Of a stretch of DNA of 64,000 nt, positions 26,168-33,711 are shown one piece after another. The stretch spans positions 744,001 to 808,000 of the forward strand of contig JAXMDA010000001.1 in assembly GCA_046349085.1 (NCBI GenBank). Reading direction: 5' to 3'. The position numbers and the translations under genes are program-made. Positions within the stretch are counted from its first letter, which is position 1, and every line of letters begins with the position of its first letter. Source of the stretch: JAJXWB01 sp046349085. GTDB taxonomy: Bacteria; Pseudomonadota; Alphaproteobacteria; Rhizobiales; Beijerinckiaceae. Under the pieces are notes generated by a model that was not told the origin of the DNA, made no database searches, and saw nothing but the letters and a program-made list of their open reading frames with translations.

Positions 26168-26449
26168 ATGCCCAACCCCAGGGACGCCGATGCGCTAGTC
26201 ATCCTGTAAGACGCGGCTAAGTCAATATAAGGGCAGTCAATCTAGAATTGGCCTAAAGGGCGGAGCTGCCGCCGCATCTCGAGATCGGATTGGATCGAGC
26301 CTAAGGTTAGTCGCCTCCGCTCAAATCTCGGAGGAGCGCCAAGAAAGATGCGCTAGTGGCGCTCAACCGACCCGGGGCGCAGGCGCGACGCCGCGCCGCA
26401 AGCAGGCAATGCTCGTATGTCAGTTTCCGGGCGATAGCGGACAGTCCGC
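26168..26449. other. Upstream region of the multicopper oxidase
   Basis: No gene is seen. On the minus strand two TTGACT copies lie 15 bases apart (26220-26225 and 26235-26240 on the plus strand read AGTCAA) in an AT-richer patch 50 to 75 bases ahead of the oxidase start; they may be promoter or activator half-sites. The rest is featureless. Confidence 0.35.
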
Positions 26450-26548
26450 CTACCGCATCCGCGTCCACAACAGGGAGCCGATCGGCACCCATGACGCGAC
26501 GACGGCGACGGCCATGCAGATCACGTTGCGGCGTTGCTCAGGCGTCAT
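26450..26548 (-). CDS. Tiny single-span membrane protein coupled to the upstream small gene
   Basis: The 32-residue frame MTPEQRRNVICMAVAVVASW ... ends LLWTRMR. It has a short charged N terminus, one hydrophobic helix of about 20 residues and a basic tail, the look of a real membrane miniprotein. Its ATG overlaps the stop of the upstream 91-residue gene (ATGA at 26545-26548), which strongly suggests coupled translation. Function unknown; such coupled pairs are frequent in phages and genomic islands. Confidence 0.55.
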   Translation of the reverse strand: MTPEQRRNVICMAVAVVASWVPIGSLLWTRMR

Positions 26549-26820
26549 CGCGGCTTCCCCATGCCCGGCGCGTCATAGTCCTGCCAATCTGCCCGAATCT
26601 CATACCGGCGCTCTCCACATGCCGTGCAACGAAACCGGAGGCGGCGCGCAATGTCCGGAAATGGCGTTTCGTCCGAGAGCGGAAGGGCGTCAAATTCGAT
26701 CCGGCCCGCATGGCGGCAATAGATAGCGTGGCAGGCAATCTCGATTGCCTTCAGCCCATGCCCGCGCCAGTGGCCGATAGTCGGCGGGGGACCGGTGTAG
26801 CGTGAGTAAGGGCAGCGCAT
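26545..26820 (-). CDS. Small CxxC protein of unknown function
   Basis: The 91-residue product begins MRCPYSRYTGPPPTIGHWRG and near its C terminus has RFRCTACGERRYEIRADWQ, a treble-clef-like zinc-binding half motif; further Cys residues earlier in the chain (ACHAIYCRHAG) could complete a metal site. Proteins of this look are often hypothetical genes in alphaproteobacterial islands and prophages. It lies about 155 bases from the tRNA-Ser gene on the same strand and is coupled to the next tiny gene. No ribosome site of note. Confidence 0.6.
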   Translation of the reverse strand: MRCPYSRYTGPPPTIGHWRGHGLKAIEIACHAIYCRHAGRIEFDALPLSDETPFPDIARRLRFRCTACGERRYEIRADWQDYDAPGMGKPR

Positions 26821-26974
26821 GACCGGAGAATACAGCGACGCTCGATTCGGACTGCGGTAGATCGCCCCGGAATTTGTGGGGCAGTTTTTCAGTCCGCTTT
26901 GTGGACTGCATTGTGGACCGCCCGACCACTATGCCAGAATTTCTCTGTTCTTACAGCTACTTACAGATGATTAA
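26821..26974. other. tRNA-proximal junction sequence with GTGGAC repeats
   Basis: This AT-richer stretch abuts the 3' end of tRNA-Ser. It holds an inverted pair CAGTCC (26890-26895) / GGACTG (26903-26908) and a direct repeat TTGTGGAC at 26899-26906 and 26911-26918, 12 bases apart. Arm-type sites of tyrosine recombinases look like this, but no match to the tRNA end was found elsewhere in the tract, so the assignment is only suggestive. Confidence 0.35.
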
Positions 26975-27064
26975 TGGCGGAGAGGGAGGGATTCGAACCC
27001 CCGGTACCGTTGCCGGTACTCCGCATTTCGAGTGCGGCGCGATCGACCACTCTGCCACCTCTCC
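26975..27064 (-). tRNA. tRNA-Ser (anticodon CGA)
   Basis: The minus strand reads a complete 90-base class II tRNA: acceptor GGAGAGG pairing with CCTCTCC, discriminator G and an encoded CCA end (26975-26977), anticodon stem-loop CCGCA-CTCGAAA-TGCGG with anticodon CGA (reads UCG), a long variable arm TACCGGCAACGGTA, and the T-loop GGTTCGAATCC. The class II variable arm and anticodon identify serine. Its 3' end faces the accessory tract at lower coordinates. Confidence 0.97.
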
Positions 27065-27174
27065 GCGGGGCTCCGCGCGGACGCGGATGCATGGTCGGGG
27101 CGCGAGATAGCATCGGGGGCGGCAGGCGCCAAGCCCCCGCGGCGCCGGGACGCTCGGAAATTCGCGCGAATTCA

Positions 27175-27203
27175 TTGACAGGCAGGCCGCTTTTCCATTA
27201 GAA
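27175..27203 (+). promoter_or_regulatory. Sigma70-type promoter of the rplU-rpmA operon
   Basis: A consensus -35 TTGACA (27175-27180), a 17-base spacer and a -10-like TTAGAA (27198-27203) lie about 155 bases upstream of rplU, implying a leader of some 145 bases. The hexamer and spacing make this the clearest promoter in the window, as expected for a ribosomal protein operon. The rest of the 27065-27357 gap holds no gene. Confidence 0.7.
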
Positions 27204-27357
27204 GGCCGCTGTCTGGCGGCGCGGGCGAAAGTTCGCGCCTTTTGGTTGTTGCAGGGGTTCCCCCTGAAACTTCTCCGGACGCCCGGTTTCATACTGCAAA
27301 GAAGCCGACCGCCGCGGATCTCCGCGTCAGGCCGGAATCGAACACAGGAAGACAAAG

Positions 27358-27654
27358 ATGTTCGCAGTCATCAGAACCGGCGGCAAACAGTATCGCGTTG
27401 CCGCCGAGGACAAGATTACGGTGATGTCGCTCGCCGGCGAGCCCGGCGACAAGGTGACGTTCGAGGACGTGCTGATGTCCGCCAAGGACGGCGCGGCCGA
27501 GTTCGGGCCCAAGGTCAAGGTGACCGGCGAGATCGTCGAGCATGCGCGCGGGCCGAAGGTCATTTCCTTCAAGAAGCGCCGCCGCCAGAATTCGAAGCGC
27601 AAGCGCGGCCACCGTCAGGATCTGACGGTCGTGCGCATTGTCGAGATCGCGTAA
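27358..27654 (+). CDS. rplU: 50S ribosomal protein L21
   Basis: The 98-residue protein starts MFAVIRTGGKQYRV and has the L21 C-terminal signature with the basic KKRRRQNSKRKRGHRQ stretch that contacts 23S rRNA. AGGAAG lies 6 bases before the ATG at 27358. It forms the usual pair with rpmA (21 bases apart), followed further on by obgE, a conserved bacterial order. Confidence 0.98.
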   Translation: MFAVIRTGGKQYRVAAEDKITVMSLAGEPGDKVTFEDVLMSAKDGAAEFGPKVKVTGEIVEHARGPKVISFKKRRRQNSKRKRGHRQDLTVVRIVEIA

Positions 27655-27675
27655 GCAGGACGAGGAGAGAGACAG

Positions 27676-27945
27676 ATGGCTCACAAAAAAGCAGGCGGCT
27701 CGTCCCGCAACGGCCGCGACTCCGACGGCCGGCGCCTCGGCGTGAAGAAGTTCGGCGGCGAGAGCGTCGTCGGCGGCAATATCATCATTCGCCAGCGCGG
27801 CACGAAGGTTCATCCGGGCCGCAATGTCGGCATGGGCACGGACCATACGCTGTTCGCCCTTTGTGACGGCGTCGTGCTGTTCAAAACGCCGGCCAATGGC
27901 CGAAAGAGCGTATCGGTCGTACCGGCCCAAGAGGCCGCAGAATAA
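27676..27945 (+). CDS. rpmA: 50S ribosomal protein L27
   Basis: The 89-residue protein starts directly with MAHKKAGGSSRNGRDSDGRR, the flexible N terminus that reaches the peptidyl transferase centre, with no Firmicutes-type cleaved leader. The remainder (GGNIIIRQRGTKVHPGRNVG) is standard. GAGGAGAGAGAC serves as ribosome site. Confidence 0.98.
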   Translation: MAHKKAGGSSRNGRDSDGRRLGVKKFGGESVVGGNIIIRQRGTKVHPGRNVGMGTDHTLFALCDGVVLFKTPANGRKSVSVVPAQEAAE

Positions 27946-27946
27946 A

Positions 27947-28079
27947 GGCGGAGGCCTGAAAGAGACCTCCGCCGGCGCCAAGCCCCGGCGAGAGGTCCCA
28001 AAGGAGCCCAAGCTCCGCCATATCAGGGACATCTGATCCGAACAGGATCGCGAAGGGGAAGCGGCGCCGCTTCCCCTTT
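27947..28079 (+). terminator. Two hairpins downstream of rpmA
   Basis: A first hairpin, GGCGGAGG (27947-27954) with CCTCCGCC (27966-27973), follows the rpmA stop at once. A second, near-perfect palindrome AAGGGGAAGCGGC/GCCGCTTCCCCTT (28053-28078) is followed by TGTCGTTT. The second is the better terminator candidate; the first may protect the mRNA end. The 180-base gap to the next gene holds no other gene. Confidence 0.6.
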
Positions 28080-28125
28080 GTCGTTTCCGGGCCGCCGAAT
28101 CGGGGCCCAAATTCGGAGCAAGGCC

Positions 28126-28734
28126 ATGTTCCCCGACTACTTCCGCGACGACGTGTTCCGGCTGGAAACGCAGCGGCTGTGGCTACGCTGGCCGACGGCG
28201 GCGGACGCGACCGGCATCGAGAAGCTGGCCGGCGAACGCGAGATCGCCGAGTTCACGGCGCGCATCCCGCATCCCTACCCCAGGGGCGGGGCCGAGGGCT
28301 TCGTGCTGGCGGCGCGCACGGCGAACGCCGAAGGCCGTGGCCTGCATCTGGCGCTGGCGCTCCGGCAGAAGCCGGGCGTGGCGATCGGCATGGTGTCGCT
28401 CGAAGGCGCGGGCGAAACGCTCGAGCTCGGTTATTGGCTCGGCCGCATGTACTGGGGCTCGGGGCTGATGTCCGAAGCAATCGGCTCGCTGCTCGATTTC
28501 GTGTGGCTGGCCACCGACGTCGAGCGGATCGAGGCGGCGGCGGCCCTGCCCAACCTGCGTTCGCAGCGGGCGCTGGAGCGCGCGGGGTTCGTTGCGACGG
28601 GCGAAGCGCTAGTGGACGCGCCGGCGCGGGCGGGAGCGCTGCCGGCGCGGAAGTTCGCGCTTGTCCGCTCGACGCCGCGCTTCGGCGCGCTGCCGGCGCA
28701 GGCGGGGCTTTCGTCCTGCTGCGCGGGAAGGTAG
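28126..28734 (+). CDS. GNAT family N-acetyltransferase (RimJ/RimL-like)
   Basis: The 202-residue protein begins MFPDYFRDDVFRLETQRLWL, has the RimJ-type strand RLWLRWPTAADATGIEKLAG, and a core with ELGYWLGRMYWGSGLMSEAI (acetyl-CoA loop region) and LRSQRALERAGFVATGEA. It should transfer acetyl from acetyl-CoA to an amine, possibly a protein N terminus. The start at 28126 has GGAGCAAGG upstream; frames further upstream run into the terminator hairpin. The C-terminal tail is Ala/Pro-rich. It sits between rpmA and obgE, as is common in Rhizobiales. Confidence 0.88.
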   Translation: MFPDYFRDDVFRLETQRLWLRWPTAADATGIEKLAGEREIAEFTARIPHPYPRGGAEGFVLAARTANAEGRGLHLALALRQKPGVAIGMVSLEGAGETLELGYWLGRMYWGSGLMSEAIGSLLDFVWLATDVERIEAAAALPNLRSQRALERAGFVATGEALVDAPARAGALPARKFALVRSTPRFGALPAQAGLSSCCAGR

Positions 28735-28742
28735 GAACGCGC

Positions 28743-29813
28743 ATGAAATTCCTCGACCAGGCCCGCATCTACATCCGCTCCGGCGACGGCGGGGCGGGCT
28801 GCGTCTCGTTCCGCCGCGAAAAATTCATCGAGTTCGGCGGGCCGGACGGCGGCGACGGCGGGCGCGGCGGCGATGTCGTCGCCGAATGCGTGGAGGGGCT
28901 GAACACGCTGATCGACTACCGCTTCCAGCAGCATTTCAAGGCCAAGACCGGGATGCACGGCATGGGCAAGAACCGCGCGGGCGGGCGCGGCGCCGACGCC
29001 GTGCTGAAAGTGCCCGCCGGCACCCAGATCTTCGAGGAGGATGGCGAGACGCTGATCGCCGACATGACCGAGATCGGGCAGCGCGTGGTCATCGCCAGGG
29101 GCGGCAACGGCGGCTTCGGCAACGCGCATTTCAAGTCCTCGACCAACCGCGCGCCGCGCCGCGCCAATCCCGGCGAGCCGGGACAGGAGATGGAAATCTG
29201 GCTGCGGCTGAAGCTGATCGCCGACGCCGGCCTCGTCGGCCTGCCGAACGCCGGCAAGTCGACGTTTCTGGCCGCTGTCTCCGCCGCCAAGCCGAAGATC
29301 GCGGATTATCCGTTCACCACCCTGCATCCCGGCCTCGGCGTGGTCGGGCTCGACGGCCGCGAATTCGTGCTTGCGGACATTCCCGGCCTCATCGAGGGCG
29401 CGCACGAGGGCCACGGGCTCGGCGACCGTTTTCTTGGCCACGTCGAGCGCTGCGGCGCGCTGCTGCACCTCATCGACGCCTCCGGCGAGCACGCGGGGCG
29501 CGCCTATCGCATCGTGCGGCAGGAACTGGACGCCTATGGCGCAGGCCTGTCGGAGAAACCGGAAATCGTCGCGCTATCGAAGTGCGATATTGTGGACGAC
29601 GAAACGCTGAAGCAGCAGGCGGAGCGCCTGCGCCGCGCGGTTTCGAGCTATGGGCCGGAGATTGTTCCTGGCGAAAGGCGCCGGCCGATCCTGAAACTTT
29701 CCGCCGCCACGGGCGCCGGCGTGAAGGAGGCGCTGCGCGCGCTGCTGTCGGTCGTTGAAGGCCGCCGCAAACGGGAGGCCGAGGCCGAGCCGCAACCGGA
29801 GTGGCGGCCTTGA
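28743..29813 (+). CDS. obgE: GTPase Obg (ribosome assembly, stress)
   Basis: The 356-residue GTPase has the glycine-rich OBG domain (MKFLDQARIYIRSGDGGAGC, about 1-158) and a G domain with G1 GLPNAGKST, switch region DYPFTTLHP, G3 DIPGLIEGA and G4-like SKCD. It has only a short tail after the G domain, as in alphaproteobacteria without the extra C-terminal domain. It binds the 50S subunit and links growth to nucleotide pools. It starts 8 bases after the acetyltransferase stop, so they are in one transcript with proB 24 bases downstream. Confidence 0.97.
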   Translation: MKFLDQARIYIRSGDGGAGCVSFRREKFIEFGGPDGGDGGRGGDVVAECVEGLNTLIDYRFQQHFKAKTGMHGMGKNRAGGRGADAVLKVPAGTQIFEEDGETLIADMTEIGQRVVIARGGNGGFGNAHFKSSTNRAPRRANPGEPGQEMEIWLRLKLIADAGLVGLPNAGKSTFLAAVSAAKPKIADYPFTTLHPGLGVVGLDGREFVLADIPGLIEGAHEGHGLGDRFLGHVERCGALLHLIDASGEHAGRAYRIVRQELDAYGAGLSEKPEIVALSKCDIVDDETLKQQAERLRRAVSSYGPEIVPGERRRPILKLSAATGAGVKEALRALLSVVEGRRKREAEAEPQPEWRP

Positions 29814-29837
29814 AGGCCGTCGACTAGACATATTGTC

Positions 29838-30965
29838 ATGACCGCTCGCCCGAAGCTTTCCGCATTCCGCCGCATCGTCGTCAAGGTCGGCTCGTCGCTG
29901 CTGGTCGACAGCCAGGCGAGCGGGCTGAAGAAGGCGTGGCTCGACGCGCTCGTTTCCGATCTGGCCGCTCACCACAGGCGCGGCGCCGACATTCTCGTCG
30001 TCTCGTCCGGCTCGATCGCCCTCGGGCGCAGCGTGCTCGACCTGCCCAAGGGCGCGCTGAAACTGGAAGACAGCCAGGCCGCCGCCGCCGTCGGCCAGAT
30101 CGCGCTGGCGCGCACATGGGCGGAGGTTCTGGGCGCGCATGGCATTACGGCGGGCCAGATTCTCGTCACGCTCTGGGACACGGAGGAGCGCCGCCGCTAT
30201 CTCAATGCGCGCGCGACGATGGAGCGCCTGCTGGAAATGCGCGCCGCCCCCGTCATCAACGAGAACGACACGGTCGCCACGAGTGAAATCCGCTATGGCG
30301 ACAACGACAGGCTCGCCGCGCGCGTCGCGGCCATGGCCAGCGCCGACTGCCTCGTGCTGCTGTCCGATGTCGACGGGCTCTACACGGCGCCGCCGGCGAC
30401 CGATCCGAATGCGAAACTGCTTCCGGTGGTGCCGCGCGTGACCGCAGATATCGAGGCGATGGCCGGCGGCGCCGCTTCAGAGCTGTCGCGGGGCGGCATG
30501 CGCACGAAAATCGAGGCGGCCAAGATCGCGACCACCGCCGGCGTGCACATGGTGATAGCGGACGGACGTGTCGACCATCCGTTGAAGCGCATCGAGGAGG
30601 GGGGGCGGTGCACCTGGTTCCTGACGCCGTCCAACCCGGTGACCGCGCGAAAGAAATGGATTGCGGGCTCGCTCGAGCCGAAGGGCGTCGTGCGCATCGA
30701 CGCGGGCGCGGCCAAGGCGCTCGTCTCGGGCAAGAGCTTGCTGCCGGCCGGCGTCAACGGCATCGAGGGCGGGTTCAATCGCGGCGATTGCGTCGTCATT
30801 CGCAACCCGGATGGCGGCGAGATCGGACGCGGGCTGATCGCCTATGACGCGGGCGAGGCGGCGCAGATCATGGGCCGCTCGTCGCGCGACATCGAGAAGA
30901 TACTTGGATATTCCGGCCGCGCCGCGATGATCCATCGCGACGACATGGCTCTCGGCGGCGAATAG
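29838..30965 (+). CDS. proB: Glutamate 5-kinase
   Basis: The 375-residue protein catalyses the first step of proline synthesis, phosphorylating glutamate with ATP. It has the amino acid kinase fold (FRRIVVKVGSSLLVDS, VSSGSIALGR, NENDTVAT, RGGMRTKIEAAKIA) and a C-terminal PUA domain (about 280-370, RIDAGAAKALVSGKSLLPAG). Proline feedback is expected at the kinase domain. In many relatives proA follows directly; here it is displaced by about 2.7 kb. Confidence 0.97.
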   Translation: MTARPKLSAFRRIVVKVGSSLLVDSQASGLKKAWLDALVSDLAAHHRRGADILVVSSGSIALGRSVLDLPKGALKLEDSQAAAAVGQIALARTWAEVLGAHGITAGQILVTLWDTEERRRYLNARATMERLLEMRAAPVINENDTVATSEIRYGDNDRLAARVAAMASADCLVLLSDVDGLYTAPPATDPNAKLLPVVPRVTADIEAMAGGAASELSRGGMRTKIEAAKIATTAGVHMVIADGRVDHPLKRIEEGGRCTWFLTPSNPVTARKKWIAGSLEPKGVVRIDAGAAKALVSGKSLLPAGVNGIEGGFNRGDCVVIRNPDGGEIGRGLIAYDAGEAAQIMGRSSRDIEKILGYSGRAAMIHRDDMALGGE

Positions 30966-30972
30966 GCGTTCC

Positions 30973-31977
30973 ATGGGCGAAGTCGAGAGCATCACGATCC
31001 GCGTATCGGCCGCCGACGCCGCTTTCGACGAAGCCGGCTATCTTTCCGCCAATCCCGACGTGGCGCGCGCCGTGCGCGCGGGCCGGATGAAATCCGGACG
31101 GGCGCACTTCGAGAAATTCGGGCGCGCGGAAGGACGCTCCATGCGCATCGCGTCCGGCGACCTCGCCGCCCTGCGCGCCCGGAAGATGGCGAGGCTCATG
31201 CCCTTGCTGCGCGCCGACATGACGCGCGTCGAGCAGGACGGAAAACTCAATTTCCTCACGCGGGAACTGGCGGCGCAGTCCGCCATCGTCGACGTCGAGG
31301 CGGTTTCCGGCCACGGCTACGACGCCGACGTTCTCGAACTCATTCGCGCCTGCGCCGATGGTCTCGTGCTCGATTGCGGCGCCGGACGGCGCGACGTCTA
31401 TTATGCGAATGTCGTGAATTTCGAGATCGTCGACTACGACACGACCGATGTTCTCGGCGTCGGCGAAGCGCTGCCGTTCAAGGACGACAGTTTCGATGCG
31501 GTGATTTCGATCGCCGTGCTCGAACACGTGCGCGATCCGTTTCAATGCGCGCGCGAGATTGCGCGCGTGCTCAAGCCCGGCGGCAAGCTCTTCTGCGCGA
31601 TGCCGTTCCTGCAACCGGTTCATGGCTATCCGCACCATTATTTCAACGCGACGCCGCAAGGTCTCAAGCGCCTGTTCGAAGACGAACTCGAGACGCGAGA
31701 GCCCGTGGTCACGCCCGCCTTTCATCCGGTTTGGGCGCTGTCATGGATCCTGAATTCGTGGGCGCGCGGCCTCGATGCGCCGACGCGCGAAAAATTCGAG
31801 ACGATGACCGTCGCCGATCTGATGCGCGATCCCTGGCCGCACATGCACGAGCCGTTCATCGCGCGACTGTCCGCGGAAGCGCAGCGCGAGCTCGCCTGCG
31901 GCTCGGTGCTGCGCGCGACGAAGCCCACAAACTCCGCGTTCAACCGTCTCCGCAACCTGTTCGGCAAGCGCGACTGA
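30973..31977 (+). CDS. SAM-dependent methyltransferase with N-terminal repeat-like segment
   Basis: The 334-residue protein starts 7 bases after proB. Residues about 12-55 (FDEAGYLSANPDVARAV ... HFEKFGRAEGR) match a short motif that recurs in surface-sugar glycosyltransferases and methyltransferases of alphaproteobacteria. A class I methyltransferase follows: motif I-like GLVLDCGAGR, acidic FEIVDYD, motif IV FDAVISIAVLEHV and RVLKPGGKLF. The target is unknown; the leader motif hints at cell-surface or glycan work. It is probably in the proB transcript. Confidence 0.85.
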   Translation: MGEVESITIRVSAADAAFDEAGYLSANPDVARAVRAGRMKSGRAHFEKFGRAEGRSMRIASGDLAALRARKMARLMPLLRADMTRVEQDGKLNFLTRELAAQSAIVDVEAVSGHGYDADVLELIRACADGLVLDCGAGRRDVYYANVVNFEIVDYDTTDVLGVGEALPFKDDSFDAVISIAVLEHVRDPFQCAREIARVLKPGGKLFCAMPFLQPVHGYPHHYFNATPQGLKRLFEDELETREPVVTPAFHPVWALSWILNSWARGLDAPTREKFETMTVADLMRDPWPHMHEPFIARLSAEAQRELACGSVLRATKPTNSAFNRLRNLFGKRD

Positions 31978-31983
31978 GCGCCG

Positions 31984-32769
31984 TCAAGCCTCGCCACTAT
32001 CGCGTCGCAGCGTCGGCAGGCCGATGCCGGCCGCATCGAAGCCGCCGTCGACCGCAAGCACCTGGCCAGTGACGTAGGTCGAATGCGGGCCGCAGAGCCA
32101 GAACACCGCCTCCGCCAGTTCCTCCGGCAGGCCGTAGCGATTGAGCGGGATGGCGTCGTGATAGTCGCTGCGAATCTCCTTCGAATGGACTTTCAGCGCC
32201 ATGGCGGTGTCGACGGGCCCCGGCGCAACCGCATTCACGCGAATGCCGCAGGACGCGAGTTCCACCGCAAGCTGCTTGGTGAGATGCGCAAGCCCCGCCT
32301 TCGACGTGCCGTAGGCGACGCGCAGCGTCGAGGCGCGCAGAGACGAGATGGACGTGATGTTGACGATCGCCCCGCCCGTCTCGCGCATCAGCGGCACGGC
32401 GGCCCTGGTCATGAGGAAGGGGCCGGTGAGGTTGACGTCCATGATCTCGCGCCAGACGTCGAGCGGCGTGTCCATGACGGGACCGAAATGCGCGATGCCG
32501 GCGTTGTTGACGAGCGCGTCGAGCCGGCCGAATTTTTCGCGGATCGACGCTACGGCCCGTCCGGCGTCTTCCGGCTTCGAGACGTCGAACGGCAGCTCCA
32601 TGACTCGATCTGGCGCCTCAAGGCCGCGCATCGCCGCCGAGAGCGTCTCGACATCGTTGTCCATGAGGCCGACCGACCAGCCGGCGCCCAGAAAACGTTG
32701 CGCCGTCGCTAGCCCGATGCCGCGCGCGGCGCCGGTAATGAGGGCGACCTTGCCGCTCCTGTCCTTCAT
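31984..32769 (-). CDS. SDR family NAD(P)-dependent oxidoreductase
   Basis: The 261-residue classical short-chain dehydrogenase has the cofactor motif ALITGAARGIG, NNAG in LDALVNNAGIAH, a Ser in ITSISSLRAS, the catalytic YGTSK and the C-terminal GQVLAVDGGFDAAG. It is oriented against its neighbours, facing the methyltransferase gene tail to tail (6 bases apart). Substrate is not predictable. Its insertion separates proB from proA. Confidence 0.9.
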   Translation of the reverse strand: MKDRSGKVALITGAARGIGLATAQRFLGAGWSVGLMDNDVETLSAAMRGLEAPDRVMELPFDVSKPEDAGRAVASIREKFGRLDALVNNAGIAHFGPVMDTPLDVWREIMDVNLTGPFLMTRAAVPLMRETGGAIVNITSISSLRASTLRVAYGTSKAGLAHLTKQLAVELASCGIRVNAVAPGPVDTAMALKVHSKEIRSDYHDAIPLNRYGLPEELAEAVFWLCGPHSTYVTGQVLAVDGGFDAAGIGLPTLRRDSGEA

Positions 32770-32897
32770 ATCGCCTTCTCTCGCTCCGCCGATCGCGCCG
32801 GCGCTGGCTTAGGCTATAGCGGCCATCCGGTCGAGAGCGCCGTATTAACGCTCAATTTACCGTGTTGGGCTGATGGTCGGAGGACCGGAACAGTCCC

Positions 32898-33692
32898 GTG
32901 AGTTATCTCGACCCGCCGCCCATGCCCGCCGCGATCGTCGTCCAGAAGGACGTCGGCGGGCTCGTGCGCGCCTATCAGGAGCGGACCGAACTCTACCGCT
33001 CGCAGAACCGGGAGGTGCGGCTGCACGAATGCCGCTCCGCCTGCACGCTCGCGCTTTCGCTGCCCAACGTCTGCGTCTATCCGTCCAGCACGCTGAAATT
33101 TCATCAGGCGTACAACGACATCACGAAGGAAGTGGACCACGGCGTCACCAGCGAGCTCTGGTCGTCGTATCCGCAGGGCGTGCGCGAGAAGCTCGGCACG
33201 CTGACGCGCCAGTACAAGGTGTTGCGCGGTTCCGAACTGATCGCAATCGGCGTGCGCGACTGCAATGCGCCGGCCAGGCAGCCGCAGATCATGATCGCCA
33301 AGGCGACGCCCGCGCCGGCCGCGCAGGGGAGCGGGGAATTCCTGAAGGGCGTGCAGAGCGCCGTCGAAACGCTTTTCGGCTCGGGCGCGAAAGCGCCGCC
33401 CGCCGCGCCGGCCGCCAGGCGGACGGCGCCCCCGAAGCCCGCGGAACCGCCGGCGTCCGTCGAGGAAAAGCAGCCGCCGGCCCTGCAAGCCAGCGTTTCC
33501 GCGCCGCTGCCGCCGCCGCGCCCGCCGATGATCGGCGCCGCGCCGACGCCCGCGCCGCCAATTCCGCGGGATACGCCGGGCTTCCTGCGGCCGATCGCAG
33601 GATCGGCGCCCATCCTCGAGGCGCGCTTCATGCCGCTGGTCGTCGTGCGCCGTCGATTGGTGGAACTGGGCTTTGCTTTCGTCGCCCGCTGA
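32898..33692 (+). CDS. ClpP-like (COG3904-type) protein with Pro/Ala-rich tail
   Basis: The 264-residue frame opens at a GTG. The first 110 residues (VVQKDVGGLVRAYQERTELY, HECRSACTLALSLPNVCVY, LKFHQAY) resemble predicted periplasmic ClpP-like proteins, where Ser in xSACxL and His in FHQ would form the active site. Residues about 130-230 are very rich in Pro and Ala, the end is basic. No signal peptide is visible in this frame, so either the start is further upstream in an alternative form or the protein is cytoplasmic. The GGAGGA motif is 16 bases from the GTG, a loose spacing. Family assignment is tentative. Confidence 0.65.
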   Translation: MSYLDPPPMPAAIVVQKDVGGLVRAYQERTELYRSQNREVRLHECRSACTLALSLPNVCVYPSSTLKFHQAYNDITKEVDHGVTSELWSSYPQGVREKLGTLTRQYKVLRGSELIAIGVRDCNAPARQPQIMIAKATPAPAAQGSGEFLKGVQSAVETLFGSGAKAPPAAPAARRTAPPKPAEPPASVEEKQPPALQASVSAPLPPPRPPMIGAAPTPAPPIPRDTPGFLRPIAGSAPILEARFMPLVVVRRRLVELGFAFVAR

Positions 33693-33711
33693 TTTCTGAT
33701 AGCCAGACCCC

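Noticed and set aside
22823..26974. Complete prophage or integrative element
   Set aside because: No integrase, structural, replication or transfer gene was found; only circumstantial marks remain.
26975..27064. Duplicate of the tRNA-Ser 3' end as att site
   Set aside because: Reading the tract down to 22.8 kb by eye showed no copy longer than chance; an exact computational search would decide.
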